Assembly (NCBI GenBank): GCA_963210315.1 | Contig: OY723242.1 | Location: forward strand, 1,054,001 to 1,118,000 | Reading direction: 5' to 3' | DNA length: 64,000 bases | Origin: Rhynchopus euleeides | Taxonomy: Eukaryota > Euglenozoa > Diplonemea > Diplonemida > Diplonemidae | Shown here: positions 8,498-20,284 of the stretch, piece after piece | Numbering within the stretch: position 1 is the first letter of the stretch | Layout of the letters: every line of letters begins with the position of its first letter | Notes under the pieces: model-generated | Seen by the model: the letters and a program-made list of their open reading frames with translations, nothing else | What the model was told of the DNA's origin: nothing | Databases searched by the model: none | Position numbers and translations under genes: made by a program

Positions 8498-11400
8498 TAT
8501 TTAGAATTTCGATGAAGAAAAAAAATATGAACGAAAACAAAAAATCTCAAAAAAAACCCCCAATGATCCCATCCACACAACCCTTTCGCGAGAAAAAGCG
8601 GAAAAGAAAGAGCAAATTATGCTATCAGCTATGCTTTCTCTTCAGCTTCCCTACCCCCCCCCCCTCTTCCTCTTCCTCTCTCGTATGCTTGCAAGTGTGA
8701 ATATCATTCCCCCTCCGCCCCCACCTGGTTGCCTCATATGCGTCAGGCAGTCAGGTCTGGGGGTGCAGCCAGATGGCAAAGGCATTGCCGATGCCCAAAA
8801 AAAATGCCGGAAAAACAAAATATTCCCACACCCCAACTCTTCTCATATTCGCATGCACACCTATCTCACAAAAAAATCGCAAAAAAAACCGCACATCTCA
8901 CTTTTCATCACCCCCCCCCCATTGGGGCCTTCGCTCTGTGTCAAAGTGTGTCAAAGTTGCAAACTATATTGTTCAGCGGCTCACTTTTCTGGGCTTGAGG
9001 GCGAAGCTTCCGTCTTATTCTAGGGTTGTGCATCAATCAGATTTCGATCTTGTTGTGCCGCCCTGCCGCTCTGTCCTGTGTGTGTATACCCGTTTATCTT
9101 CTTCTTCTTCTTCTTCTTCTTCTGTTTTTTTTTCAATTTTGTATTCTCTTGTCGTTCTTTTTTTTTTGCCGTCGGAAAAAGAAAAGCTCAGTCGACAGAC
9201 TTGTCCCTTTTTTTTTGAGGAGGGAGGGAGGGGGGGGGTCGGTCCTCGGGACTTGTCCCTCTACATCAATCTTGTTGCCCCTCTCCCCTCCCCCCCCTTG
9301 CCCTCATTGCCAAAGATATTGGACACGCATTTCGCTAGAGGGTGTTGGAAGACTTGCTCAACCCCCACTTCTCGGCAATCGAGATACGCGGCAAAACAAA
9401 CAGGGAGGAAAACTCGAGACGGCGACCCCTCTCACCAGGGGGGCGCTATGACCACGGGCAAAAAAAATATTCTTCGTTCAAAAAATAATGTTTAAAATCG
9501 TTCAGGAGAGGTGTGGGTGGGTGGGGTGGTGGTGGTGATTGCCACGCCTTTACCTCCGACACCCCTCCTCCACACCTTACCCCCTTACCGGCAGATTCAA
9601 CCCGATACTCCTGCCCCCCCCTTGTCCCGAACTGAAAAGGTGGAGTCGACTATGTCGACCCCTGCCCTTTCTTTACGCCATCCCCTCACCTTCCTCCTTC
9701 CTCCCACCCTTCCCGAATTTCCTGTGTACATGCATGTCTCTGTGGTAATCCAGTGATCACCAGAAGGATATTTTTATTCCCTCCCTCCCCCCCCCTCTCT
9801 TTCTCTCGCCTCCCCATCCCAGTCCCTCTTCCACCAACACACACGCTCCTGTTGCTGGATGGGAATTTTTACGCCCCCCCCCCCCTCCCTCCTCGTGTCC
9901 CATTGCATCCGCCCCACCCGTGTGAGCGCTCTTGAATAAATAAAAGTCAAAACAGCGTTTCTTCCCAAAAAAAACACACCCAATTGTTCCCTTCCGCGGT
10001 TTTGCAGTTTGTGCCCAGTGGTGATGGGGGGGGGGGGGAGGAGGAAAGGGCCAGCTTTTGCGGCCCTGTTTCGATCTGCACAAATCACAAATTACAAATT
10101 ACAACCCCCCACCACCACCACCACCCCACCCCTTCCCTCAAGTCTTCTTTCCTCTCTGCCGGATCGTTTTCTCACTACAAGCCTTGTGGACATTGCCTGC
10201 AATAGAGTCCAAAGGGGAGATGTTTGGAGAGGGGGGGAGGGGGAGCAGTTGGACGTGCTTGCGGTTGGACAGGGGGGGGGGGGGGAGAGGGTGATCTTGC
10301 CAAGAAATACGCCTCTGTGTTGCAACGCGTTTTGAACGCGCTCTTGGCTTGCAGAACGGCTTTGCTGAAAGCTCGTCTGCTGTGCGGGAGATGGGGCTGT
10401 GTCAATGTGCACAGATTGAATTGAACTTTGCCTGGGGGTGGGGAGCCCATCGCCTCCAAAAAAAATGATGCGTGCCAACGGTATTGCCAACACGACAACA
10501 CTAGCCGGCCCTCCCCGCCTCGCCTCCGACAGACTCTCCCCACAGTTGACGACGTGGGCAAACGGCGCCGACATCCTCTCATCACTTACCGTATTCTCAT
10601 CAGGACGGTCGGTTTCCCTGACGCCACGACCACCAATGTGCTCCGATGCTTTTTGAAGGAGGTAGTTCATCCCCGACTCAGGCGTTTGCGGGAATGAGCT
10701 CGCCCACTTCTCCTGGAGGAGTACGCACCACCCGGTCGTGGCGCACCCGCACCCGCTGCACACCGCACATGACGAGTTGCGGTAGCAGCCGTACCCCACA
10801 CAGGTTCGAGTGGTTTGCCATGGTCCTGCTCACGACGACCTGCAGGTCACCCGTTCCTGTCGTGCACGTGCAGGCAGTGCCAGGAGGTGGTGGCCTCGTC
10901 AATCTGGCAGGGTTTGAGTTTACCGGGGCGAGGCACTCCACTCTGGGTCTGCTGTTTGTGATGTAACAAGCAGGTCTGGCGGGGTGTTCAGGGTTCGGAG
11001 TGGCCCTCCTCGTTGGCATCCGTGCAGCAGCGCTATCGCGTCCCGGAATGCCCCGTGTCACACCGGTGGGAACAGGGGCCAGCACCGCCATCTCGAGGAG
11101 GACCCGGGCCGTTCTTTGGATTCTTCACAGTCGCAGCCTCCGGCTTGTCGTTGTCCGTCAGCGTAGCGCCCACCCAGCCTGCAGAGATCTTGCACCGTCT
11201 TCAACAGCAATTTTTGACCCGACAATTTTTGGGGCATTTTTTCACCAAAAAAAAATCACTCTGCGCGCCAAGTCGAAGACTTGTTTGGGGACTTTTGGTG
11301 TCCCCAATTTTTCAATTTTCGAAAAATAAGCTCACTTTGCTAAACTGGACCCAACTCCCCACACTCTTTTTTAAGCGAAAAACAGCAAATTTCGGCCGAT

Positions 11401-14400
11401 TTTTTCTCATTTTTTCTCATTTTTTTTCACCGACTTTTCCATACCCCCAGCAAACACAAAGTGCCTGCTGCCCGGCCTCCCTTTGTCTCGCCCCATCTTT
11501 TATTTCCAGAACCCCCCTCTCACCCCACTCCAAAATATCCCAAAAAAATCTCTCCATGAAGCCCCGCAAAGGGTGTGTTGATGGCCTTGGGGATGCACTG
11601 CCTGCCGACTTGGAGGCTGTCAGTTGGGCGGGTCAGGCATGTTTTAAGAACGTGCACTGAAAACAAACCCGCTTTCTCAGAATTCTGACACTCTGCGTCA
11701 GCCCTAACCCTGACCGCCCGGGCCCTTAGGCAGCCAAGGTGGCGACGAGGAAGTGCTGGCCGCGAAAAAACCCTCAGCAGCCCTGACAGGAGAGCTGCTG
11801 AGATCACGGCCAAAGAAGAAGAAAAAATCCGTCACAAAAAAATCAGATACGACCGCCCCCCGGCTGGTTCATTCCTTATCCCTTTCTTCCGGTTATTCAC
11901 AGCAGGGGCCTTGCTTCTGACATGCACACACACCGCCACTTGAGACTCTTGCAAATGACGAGGGGGTGTGTTGTGTTTGTGTGTTTTTCTCCCCAGTATT
12001 TTCTCTTCACAAAATTCGTTCAAAACAAAACCGTTCAAAGTTACGAGCAGACCTCGAAACAGCTCGCCAAATAAAAGCATGGCGTGCAGAGGTCTTCACT
12101 CCGGTGCCAAAAAATAATATGGCGCATGCCATGATTCCGCCTCTCTTTTTATCAGGAAAACGCCACCCTTTTCCAAAAGCTGATAGCTGATCGCAACACC
12201 TCCCTACTGACGTTAGAGACTGCACATTCTGTTGGGGTGGGGGAAGAGCCGCTGTTTCCTGGACGGTCTTCATGTGAAGTGGGTTGGTATTGGGGGAGGG
12301 GCCCGCGTTGGCCCCGTGGTACCTGACATTTCCTTTCTTTTGCGATATTTGTGGCTTCCCTGTGCGGGGGATCCCGCAACAAAGCTATGTGACCCCCCCT
12401 CCCTCCCGCCCGCCATCACCACTATCCTGCGTTTTCCCCCATGAGTGCCGCTTCCACACTGGTGTCTGTGCGCTCCAAAGCACGCCCCACGTGGATGAAT
12501 CAGTGGCCGGAAGTGTTTATTTATATTGCATTTAGTCTCTTTGGATCGCTGGAAACAACAATTGCACATCAGGTTGGGGTAGCCGTTGGCACCAAACGAG
12601 AGAAGAACGCTGCCCACTTCTCTGCGTCCTTCATCCCGCCTTTCGGTAAATTGTGGCGATCCGGCACAAACACATGCCCAGCTGACAGCATATCCCTCTC
12701 TCTTTCTCTCTCAAGTGTTTGGCAGCGTACCGCTGCTGTTTTTCCCACCCACCTACCTCTTTCAATCATTCTCGTATTTGGCAATGCTTTTTCAGATGCC
12801 AAACGGTGGTTTGTGGTGCATCGCCTATGGAAAATTTCGGGAGGGAGCTGCATGCATGAAGGGTGTGAGAGGCGGTCTACCTGACTTTCTGTTCTCCCCA
12901 TCGTTGCATCCCCGAGTTGGGGTTCCCTTCGTCGTGGGCGATGTATGTGTGTGCGTTAATTATTTGCGGGTTGGCAGAGCAACCGTCGTGTACTACTTTG
13001 TGAGACAAATCACAATTGGCCCCATCACATTCGAACCAAAAAAAATATAGGGGCGGGAACGTCAACGGGGCCAAACAAAGAACTAAATAAAGAGCCCGCA
13101 CTTGACATGCGAAGATTGTGGTCCTCTCCGAAACGAAATGTCCTGTTTTTTTTCATGCGAAGCCTTCGCAAGGGTCCGCTCTGTGAAGGGCTTGTCACCA
13201 GGAAGCCAGGCCTATACCCCCACACGGCACCTGTTGTGTTTTCTGCAGAGTTTCAACGGCCACCGTACCGTCCGATCTCTGCGCCGCTGTACTCCCTCTT
13301 GATAGAAACAAAGAAATGAACCAATCGTACGGCTGTGCCCTTGAGGACTACTTCACATCGCTTCACGGTCTGGACATGATTGTCGGCATCAAAGGAAGCG
13401 GAACGGGGTCTGGTTGTTCCGATTGCTGGGCACGGGCCCACTCACACAGGCAAAGCTGTGGCAACTGCGAACCAAATGCCGAGCATGCTTTATATGTGCG
13501 ATCGAGAGTTGCACTCACAGCACAGGAAACTGTGCCAGTGCAAATCCTCTGCAGAACACATCGCCACGGCGAGAGGCTGTTCTTGCGATTCTACGAACCA
13601 CCCTTCGAGTTCTCCTCTCACCCCCCCTACCCCCTTCCGATTCGGACCACTCGCCGTTTTTCGCTGGAGATATTTTCCTGCGAAACGGTTTTTTCGGCAC
13701 CTTTGGGAACTCTGCGATTTGTCGATGCCACCGTGACCAGCCACTCGGTCCTGTTCATGTTTAATCCGCCCGCAACACAACCGTGATGTCCCAATCTTTG
13801 TTGAGCTGCAGAATTAGTTAAATCCCCACCGGACAGCCCGCTCGCATGTCTTTGTTGCTTGCGGATAGATATGTCGTATGACAAACATACCCTGGGAGTT
13901 TCCCGATGCACACCGCTCCTACGCCTCTCACCGAGGCTGCGAAAAGGCACGGCGGAAAAAAATATATGCCATTCAACTCGTTCAATATCGTGCGGCCCTG
14001 CCACATGCACATTCCTTTTTCTGGGAGCACATTCCCCATCTCCCGCTCTCCATATCCTTGCATTTCGAGGCCCTATTGTCGTTTTGAGGTTTTCAAACAG
14101 AACATGCCAAAAAAAATACAGACTCGTGACACCGTTCGATGTCATGCGCACAATGCACTCGCAGGAGCTGTTCGTCCAGAGCAAAATAAAAATAACAATA
14201 GAACAGCAGGGGGAAAGAAAAACTGCGGCAAAAAAAAAAAACGTTGCAGAACGCAAGTCCTCTTTTCTTGACAGCACTGCAGACTCCCCTCCCCCTTCCC
14301 CACCCCTGTCCTCGAGCAAATTCCAAGGGGACACCTCTAGCCTATTTTTTTTTTACCACAACGGGGAACCTGTCAGTGTCAAAAAGATACGCTTGGGCAA

Positions 14401-14439
14401 CAAATTCAACCTCCTCATCAGGCTGCGGAGTTGCTTTTG
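8498..14439. other. Long intergenic region
   Basis: No gene can be supported. It contains a CTT microsatellite (9098-9124), C or G homopolymers (near 8010, 8915, 9230, 10030, 10270), repeated TCGTTCA words after A runs (9494, 12018), and many CT-rich tracts. A GC-rich patch at 10560-11170 has open frames on both strands but no recognisable protein. Confidence 0.5.
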
Positions 14440-14486
14440 TTTTTGCCCGGATTTGGCGCACAAAACAACAGCATTATCTTTTTTCC
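14440..14486. repeat. CCCGG-TTTGGCGCACA dispersed motif
   Basis: The block TTTTGCCCGGATTTGGCGCA followed by ACAACAGCATTATCTTTTTT recurs near 29386 joined to 30580, near 43513, and near 45292. At two of these places a hAT-like element is inserted in or just beside it. Confidence 0.7.
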
Positions 14487-14909
14487 CCAATCACAGCGGT
14501 GGTTCTTCCTCTCCCCACCCCCTGCCCCCTGGGAAGTGCTAGAGAGTGGGGAGAGATGGCGTCTGTCTACCTTGCTCTTCTCTGCGTCACTGCCCGCCCC
14601 CCCCCCCTCCCCTCCCCCTGCTTAACGAGTGAAGGGGTATCGGCCTTGTGTTGCTTCCTTCTGCTTCTGCTTCACTAACCCACTCCCCCGGAACATCCTC
14701 CCCGGAGGGGAGGGGGGGGGGCAGAGCAAACAAAAATGTGCCTCTTTCATTGCGACCTGGTTTGCCTTGCACCCCCGCCCCCGTCCCCTCCATCCCGTTG
14801 CATTTTTTTTGCATTTTTTTGCAGGTCTTCTCAATACCTTTCAGGGGAGGGGGGGGGGGGGGGGTCTTCGCTGGTCGTTTTGCTTCGATATTCTTCGTCA
14901 GTTTTCACC

Positions 14910-14968
14910 GAGTTTCCTGAGGAAATGCACCAAAATGCACTGACGATCACCCCGTCGCGAAGACCCCC
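14910..14968 (-). repeat. 59-bp conserved block, copy 1
   Basis: Near-identical to the reverse complement of 60548-60606. The core is ATGCACTGACGATCACCCCG. Not coding as far as can be seen. Confidence 0.85.
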
Positions 14969-14992
14969 AGTGGTTGGCGTCGTGAAAAAAAA

Positions 14993-15091
14993 GACTCCCG
15001 CTAGGTGGTGTAGCCGAAGGAGGGGATATTTTTTCGGCTACGAACGAAGTACGAAGTATAGGGGCTTCGGCCACACCAACTGCTGGGAGTC
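14993..15091. repeat. 99-bp hairpin with GACTCCCGCTAG ends
   Basis: Imperfect inverted repeats start GACTCCCGCTAG and end CTGGGAGTC, with AGCCGAAG/CTTCGG completing the stem. The GACTCCCGCTAG word is the subterminal word of the CACGGTGG transposons at 31.3, 39.2 and 52.2 kb, so this is probably a short relic of that group. Confidence 0.55.
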
Positions 15092-15358
15092 TTGCCTTTG
15101 CAGTAGGGTAGCTGGAGTCCATCAGGTGGGCCTTCGCTCGACAGTGCAGAGAAGTGAGCTGCCTAACAATATAGGTTGCAACCTGATGAATATAGGTTGC
15201 AACCTGTAGCCTGTGATACAAGCAGGGGGGTGTCACTCCCATCTTGTAGCGTGCATATTTGCGCGCAAAAAAAAAGGGTCCAATTTTTTTCTCTTTTGAA
15301 GCCGCGAGTCTGGTTTTGCGATTGCTCTGCCAGAGAGAGAGTATGTGTGTGTGAGGGA

Positions 15359-15598
15359 AAAGTGTCACTTCAACTCTGCCGCTCTTTCTCTACTGTTGAT
15401 ACTTCGTTTGATGCGTTGACGCTTCCACACACACTTACAAACCCACTTGCCTGATGAAGGGGGTGGTGTGTAGAGCACGTTTGGCAGAGCTGAATGACAC
15501 TTTCCGCGCGAAAGTCGTGTGCGTAAAAAGTGTCACTTCAACTCTGCCGCTCTTTCTCTACTGTTGATACTTCGTTTGATGCGTTGACGCTTCCACAC
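15359..15598. repeat. A1-B1-A2 split direct repeats of element 1
   Basis: A1 is about 15359-15430, B1 15431-15526 and A2 15527-15598. A ends in GCGTTGACGCTTCCACAC. B includes GCCTGATGAAGGGGGTGGTG and GCACGTTTGGCAGAGC. Confidence 0.9.
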
Positions 15599-15669
15599 CC
15601 AGGACCCTCTTCCGGAGGGACGTGCTCGCGCACCGGTTGGTCATGTAATCATACGGTGCCGAGTGCGGG

Positions 15670-17577
15670 TTACGTGGTGCTGCGTGTTGGTATATGTGCT
15701 GGCTCGAGGCGGATTGCCCGTTCGGCTCGTGTTCCGCGCGTGTAGGTGTCAGCCCGCTGCTCGTCGGTTGGCACCCACTGGGGGTTGAGCCGCAGTCGCT
15801 TCGTCCGTGCCACGAGGAATATGCGCTGCAGTAGCAGGTTGCCTCTGTGGTTCGCGCAGTGCCCTCGCCGCATGCAAAATACTAGGGGGAGGTTGTCGAT
15901 GTTGCACGTCACAGCGATGTCCTGTGAGTTGATGATGCGTAGCCCTTGCCACACGGCGAAGGCCTCCTTCAGGAAGATGTGCGCATCCCGATCTGCCCCG
16001 GTGAACACCCCTTGTGTGACCGTCTCCTCTCCCAGTTCGAGTATCGCCGCCCACTCCGTCGATGACGCGTCGGACCACAGCGTTGCCCGCGATGTTGGGT
16101 CTGCCTGGTGGTGCCAATTGTTATCGCGCATGAACTCCATCCGTGCTGCTGTCTCCCGGATCACTGAGTTCGGCACTCGTGTGTTGACATCCCACGCCGC
16201 GTTGTTGTCGTGCGCCCGGCGTCCTAGGCGCCGGACGAAAGAGAGGATTGCGGGAGCGAAACACAGTGGCGCGCGCATGACGTATGACTGCCAGACGATG
16301 GATCCGAAGATGCGGAAGGCCCTCCGCGGCGTTGTTGTTCCCTCCAACGTCTCCGCCAGCTCCTCCCGCTGTGCCACCTTCGCCACCCATGCAGGGTCCA
16401 TGCGGAATCTGTGCTCCACCAGGTCAAAACTGGATCCCGAACGTGCAGAAACGTTGCGTCGGCATCCCGTGGTCGGCATCGTCGAGGTTCAGGGTCGCGT
16501 TGACGTAGTCGCACCTTTCGCGGAAGACCCTGTACTTCGCCTGCACCTCGTCCAGTGTCTCGGCTGTGACCACAAAATTGTCTATCCAGACGATGCCGTC
16601 TCTTGGAGGGAGGAGCACCCTCGCACTCCGGTTGGCAATTGCTGGTGAGTGTGACCACCCCATGCACATCACCGACAGAAACGCTGGCACAAATTCGTCC
16701 CGCTTGTCCCCGAAGCGGATTCCGAAGTAGCGCTGGATCTCCTCCTCCACCGGAAACTGGTAGAACCAGCTCCTCGCGTCAGCGAGCACAACCCAAGTTG
16801 ACTCAGCGATGCGGCGCGTCACCTCCAGGATGTCGTCCAATCTCATGTCTGGCGGTCGCGCCATGTACGAGTTCAGAGTACGTGCGTCGACGATGAAGCG
16901 TGTCCCCCCTGACTTCTTCGGCACGGTAAAGGCTGGTAAGGTGAGTATCGCATGAGTACAGGCTATAGCGATAACGCCGTAGGCGATGAGGTCGTCGACA
17001 TGTTTCAATGTATGGCGTGATATCATCCTCCACTTGTTCCTGAAGTGGTCGCGTGCTCCGGGGAGCAACGCATTTCTGAAGGCTTCGGGGTCTGTAATGA
17101 GGTCCAACACGTCTCGCAGTTCCTCGTTGGAGTCCAGCTCGCGGAGTCGCGCCAGGTTGAGGCGCGTGTCGCAGATCGGAGCAAGGCGGTCGTCTTCAGA
17201 TGGGTCTTGCCTTTCATGGGCAGGTCGCACGATATGTCCTTTGTGGTGCACGCCGACACTCTCCCCGTAGAGATCGGCGTCTATGCCCGGTCCGTGTTCT
17301 GAGTCGGTGTCCGCCGTGTCGTCGGAGCTGTCGTTTTCTTCAGGAGGTTGGTATACTTGGATGGAGAGCTGAGGCCTGTGGTATGTCTTTGGGCGCTCTC
17401 TCGGCTGTGCGGCTGGATCCCCTGCGCGTGTCGGGTCATCGTTGTGAGTCGGCCCGGGCCCCGCGCCGGTACCGTCCTTTCCTCCACCGACCCCTGCTGC
17501 GCCGCCCCCTGTCGGGTAGTCATACCGTCGTAGTTCACGTGTGATGTCTCGCCTCCTTTTGTACGGGAAATGTGTGC
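15670..17577 (-). pseudogene. RT-RNase H part of YR retroelement 1
   Basis: Contains a reverse-transcriptase core with the block GGTRFIVDARTLNSYMARPP and an Asp-containing WIDN box, followed by an RNase H-like region (ELGEETVTQGVFTGA). It closely resembles the corresponding part of element 2. It is broken, with about one break. RT would copy element RNA into cDNA. Confidence 0.75.
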
Positions 17578-17598
17578 TAAACTCTGGTCCCCTGTGTC

Positions 17599-18477
17599 TC
17601 ACGCGTTCTTGGCCAGTTCTTTGGACAGTGCCGCTGTGTCTGCCACACGCTGTGTCGTTGCTGCTGGTATGTATCGAAACACCGCGTCGGGGGTCGCATG
17701 TCGCGACAGCATCATCAGCTTCTCGACTGGCACCCCGTTGCGTGCCAGATGGTGGAGGGCCCCCCTCCGGAGGGAGTGCGGCGTCAATCGGGCATCCACC
17801 CTTTTCACCGCCGCCGCGATGCATCGGTATGTCACGCTCGGGGGAAACAGGCTCCCTTCTGTCTTTAGCTCTTTCATACGGCTCCGCAGGATCTTCAGCA
17901 TCTCCGGTGGCAGTGACATACCCGTTGTCTTCCCCAGCTGGAAGGGGTCCGACTTCGTGGTGGTCCACACGATGGTGATCTGGTCTGACTTTGCTTCCGT
18001 CTGGATGTCCCGCGTTGACAATCGTTGCACATCCGACGCTCTCGCCGCCCCGTGCCACATCATTGCGACGGCCAGACGCACCAGCGGCCGCGGTTCCTGA
18101 GCCACTGCCTGTGCTGCCTGTTCTTGAGTCGCGGGGTGCGCCTGTTGTGCTGGCTTCAATGCCCCGCTGCGGCACAAGCTTCGCTTGAAGTCCCGTAGCA
18201 CGTGTCCTTCCTGTTCCCACGACTCGAAGCGGCGCAGGCTCGCGATGATGTTGCCCAGGTATTGCAGCGCCGATGGGGCGGACAGTCCGTTGAGCCGCAG
18301 GTGTGTGATCCACAGGGTGATCCCCTCCTCGTGTCGTAGTGTGCGGCCCTCCCCCCTGCACCACTCCTCTCTGAACTCGCGGTACCTCTCGTAGCTCCTG
18401 CGCAGAGCCGTCCAGTACGAACTCGACAGTGCGTTCCCCAAAGCCTCCTGCGTGGCCTCCATGATGATCAGCCTCAT
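17599..18477 (-). CDS. Tyrosine recombinase of YR retroelement 1
   Basis: About 292 residues from an ATG at 18477. The N-terminal half is an all-helical, core-binding-like region (RRSYERYREFREEW). The C-terminal half has the catalytic-domain signatures: an ARASDV segment, HSLRRGALHHLA, and LSRHATPDAVFRYI with the presumed tyrosine nucleophile. It would integrate circular element DNA without making a target duplication. It lies between gag and RT. Confidence 0.85.
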   Translation of the reverse strand: MRLIIMEATQEALGNALSSSYWTALRRSYERYREFREEWCRGEGRTLRHEEGITLWITHLRLNGLSAPSALQYLGNIIASLRRFESWEQEGHVLRDFKRSLCRSGALKPAQQAHPATQEQAAQAVAQEPRPLVRLAVAMMWHGAARASDVQRLSTRDIQTEAKSDQITIVWTTTKSDPFQLGKTTGMSLPPEMLKILRSRMKELKTEGSLFPPSVTYRCIAAAVKRVDARLTPHSLRRGALHHLARNGVPVEKLMMLSRHATPDAVFRYIPAATTQRVADTAALSKELAKNA

Positions 18478-18609
18478 CTCGCTCGACAGTGGTTGTTGCT
18501 TGATGCGGGGGCGGCCCTTGTTGGTTTGCTTCTTTTCTTTCAGGATGAACTCGTATGGGGATGGTGTGGGCGGCGTTGGGCTGGTTCCTGGGTGGGTGGT
18601 CTGCTGGAG

Positions 18610-19596
18610 TCACTGTCCCCCGCGGGGCCCTTTCGACCCCTTTCCCACTGCCCTCTGATCCGCCCCCTTTCCCGTCTTCCCGGTGGGGTACGGCGTGTAG
18701 CGCGGGTCAGCCCCCTGTTGCACACGCGGTGGTACCAAACGGCGCGGGTTCGCCTTCGCCTGCGCATCATTCGCCTCTCCCACCAGCCGCTGGTGCAGAG
18801 ACGCCGAGAACGTGAGGGGTGGGATGTTCTTCGCCTTGTGCTCGTAGTAGGCACGTGCCACATACCCCGTGAGGCAGGCCAGAGCCGACATTTCGCACAC
18901 GATGCGGTGCAGGGGCAGCAGGCTGGGTTCCTCCTCCGTGTTCATCTTCATGAGCTTTAGCACGCCGTCGAAGTGCTCGAAGCATTTGCGGAGGCTGTGC
19001 ATCCATTCCCCCGCATCTGTGCCCGACGCTGGCAGGCTCGCCTCCCGGAACACGCGGGACACCTCTGCCCGGATCTGCCGCCGCACCGCGCCCTTCCATA
19101 TGCCAGGGCGCCACGTCGCGACCGCGTATGGCGAGAAGTCGTCCGGCAACCCCTCGTCAGCCTCCTGCAGCTGCCTCTGCAGATCGGCGATGGTCTCGGC
19201 CTGCTCCTCCACCTTCGCCTCCAGCCGAGTCATGCGCGCCTCCATGTTGAGCCCTTCACCGGCTCCCAGTTGGGGCAGCGCCCCCAGCCCGTCCTCCTCT
19301 TCAGCGGCCTCCTCCGCTGCTGCCGCGCCGCCTGCCTGCATCTTCGTCCACGCGCACATTGGGCATACCCATCCGGCGCTGCCCATGTGGGCGACGAAGG
19401 CGTCCGCCACCGCCTTCGGGTGCAGATGCGCCCGCACACATGTCCTCGTCGTGGCTTGTCCGCAGGCGTTGCATGCGTGCGCCGTTCCGCCCTCATGGAC
19501 GGTGGCGCATGTGGGGAACACGCAGTGCTGCATCGGCTCCGCTGCGGGCTCCATAGAGAGGGCCGGCACCTCGACCAAAGCCCAGTCGACGTCCAT
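18610..19596 (-). CDS. Gag-like protein of YR retroelement 1
   Basis: 328 residues from an ATG at 19596. Residues about 25-85 have paired Cys/His in a PHD/RING-like spacing (CVFPTC, CNACGQ, VCPMCAW), probably zinc-binding. A coiled-coil-like heptad stretch follows at about 125-150. The C-terminus is basic. The same plan occurs in element 2. Its role as the structural or nucleic-acid-binding protein is inferred from position. Confidence 0.7.
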   Translation of the reverse strand: MDVDWALVEVPALSMEPAAEPMQHCVFPTCATVHEGGTAHACNACGQATTRTCVRAHLHPKAVADAFVAHMGSAGWVCPMCAWTKMQAGGAAAAEEAAEEEDGLGALPQLGAGEGLNMEARMTRLEAKVEEQAETIADLQRQLQEADEGLPDDFSPYAVATWRPGIWKGAVRRQIRAEVSRVFREASLPASGTDAGEWMHSLRKCFEHFDGVLKLMKMNTEEEPSLLPLHRIVCEMSALACLTGYVARAYYEHKAKNIPPLTFSASLHQRLVGEANDAQAKANPRRLVPPRVQQGADPRYTPYPTGKTGKGADQRAVGKGSKGPRGGQ

Positions 19597-19630
19597 CTTT
19601 CCTCACTACTCTGCTTGTCGTACGCCTCTA

Positions 19631-20125
19631 GCTGTCCTTCACACCCGCTGATCCTTCACCCCGCTGCTTTTGTTCACGCGCTTTGGCGCCCCTGTAAAAC
19701 ACACACGCTCTGCTGTCCGTCACCACCGCTGGTCCTTCACCCCGCTGCTCCTGTAAAACACACGCGTCCCCGCTGCGTTTGTTCACGCGCTTTGGCGGTC
19801 CTGTAAAACACACGCGTCCCCGCTGCTTTTGTTCACGCGCTTTGGCGGCCCTTCAAAACACACCCGCTCTGCTGTCCTTCACCACCGCTGTTCCTTCACC
19901 CCGCTGCTCCTGTAAAACACACGCGTCCCCGCTGCTTTTGTTCACGCGCTTTGGCGGCCCTTCAAAACACACCCGCTCTGCTGTCCTTCACCACCGCTGT
20001 TCCTTCACCCCGCTGCTCCTGTAAAACACACGCGTCCCCGCTGCTTTTGTTCACGCGCTTTGGCGGTCCTGTAAAACACACGCGTCCCCGCTGCTTTTGT
20101 TCACGCGCTTTGGCGGCTCCGCTCG
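19631..20125. repeat. Tandem repeats in the 5' leader of element 1
   Basis: 50-bp and ~109-bp units around CTGTAAAACACACGCGTCCC and TTGTTCACGCGCTTTGGCGG repeat head to tail between B2 and the gag start. Unit starts are seen at 19751, 19801, 19910, 20019 and 20069. Element 2 has different repeats at the same place. Confidence 0.85.
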
Positions 20126-20167
20126 TCCCTTTTCGCTGCTTCTGACTCTTCTCACTAAAAATAAATG

Positions 20168-20284
20168 TGCGTTGACGCTTCCACACACACTTACAAACCC
20201 ACTTGCCTGATGAAGGGGGTGGTGTGTAGAGCACGTTTGGCAGAGCTGAATGACACTTTCCGCGCGAAAGTCGTGTGCGTAAAA
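20168..20284. repeat. B2 repeat of element 1 with short A end
   Basis: Begins with the last 19 bp of A and continues through a full B copy, identical by eye to B1. It marks the 5' end of the element on its coding strand. Confidence 0.9.

Larger units (their letters stand above)
15359..20284 (-). mobile_element. YR retroelement 1 (gag-YR-RT-RNase H, VIPER/TATE-like order)
   Basis: A 4.9-kb element on the minus strand. On the plus strand it reads A1-B1-A2, the coding region, then B2, which is the split-direct-repeat layout of tyrosine-recombinase retrotransposons. Reading along its coding strand the parts are gag, tyrosine recombinase, reverse transcriptase, RNase H. DIRS and Ngaro elements usually carry the recombinase last; recombinase before RT is described for the VIPER/TATE group of kinetoplastids (family knowledge). 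The A and B copies look identical by eye, so the insertion is young. It carries about one apparent break in the RT-RNase H part. Confidence 0.85.

Noticed and set aside
10092-10799. 235-codon minus-strand frame with a GTAAGT inside
   Set aside because: Low-complexity Pro/Ser content, no family; the GTAAGT alone does not support an intron when all other genes here lack introns.
10678-11091. Minus-strand open frame in a GC-rich patch, possible gene
   Set aside because: Open frames of similar length exist on the opposite strand and in neighbouring frames; the protein is Pro/Arg-rich with no recognisable domain, so GC content alone explains it.
13316-13786. 156-codon plus-strand frame
   Set aside because: No domain, mixed composition, and overlapped by equally long frames in other phases.
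16424-18613. Upstream 300 codons of the RT frame in element 1 as a separate domain
   Set aside because: They lie on top of the recombinase gene in another frame and have a shadow-like, Arg/His/Pro-rich composition.
19631-20125. CRISPR-like array of repeats
   Set aside because: Units are contiguous tandem repeats without unique spacers and lie in a retroelement leader of a eukaryote-like genome.
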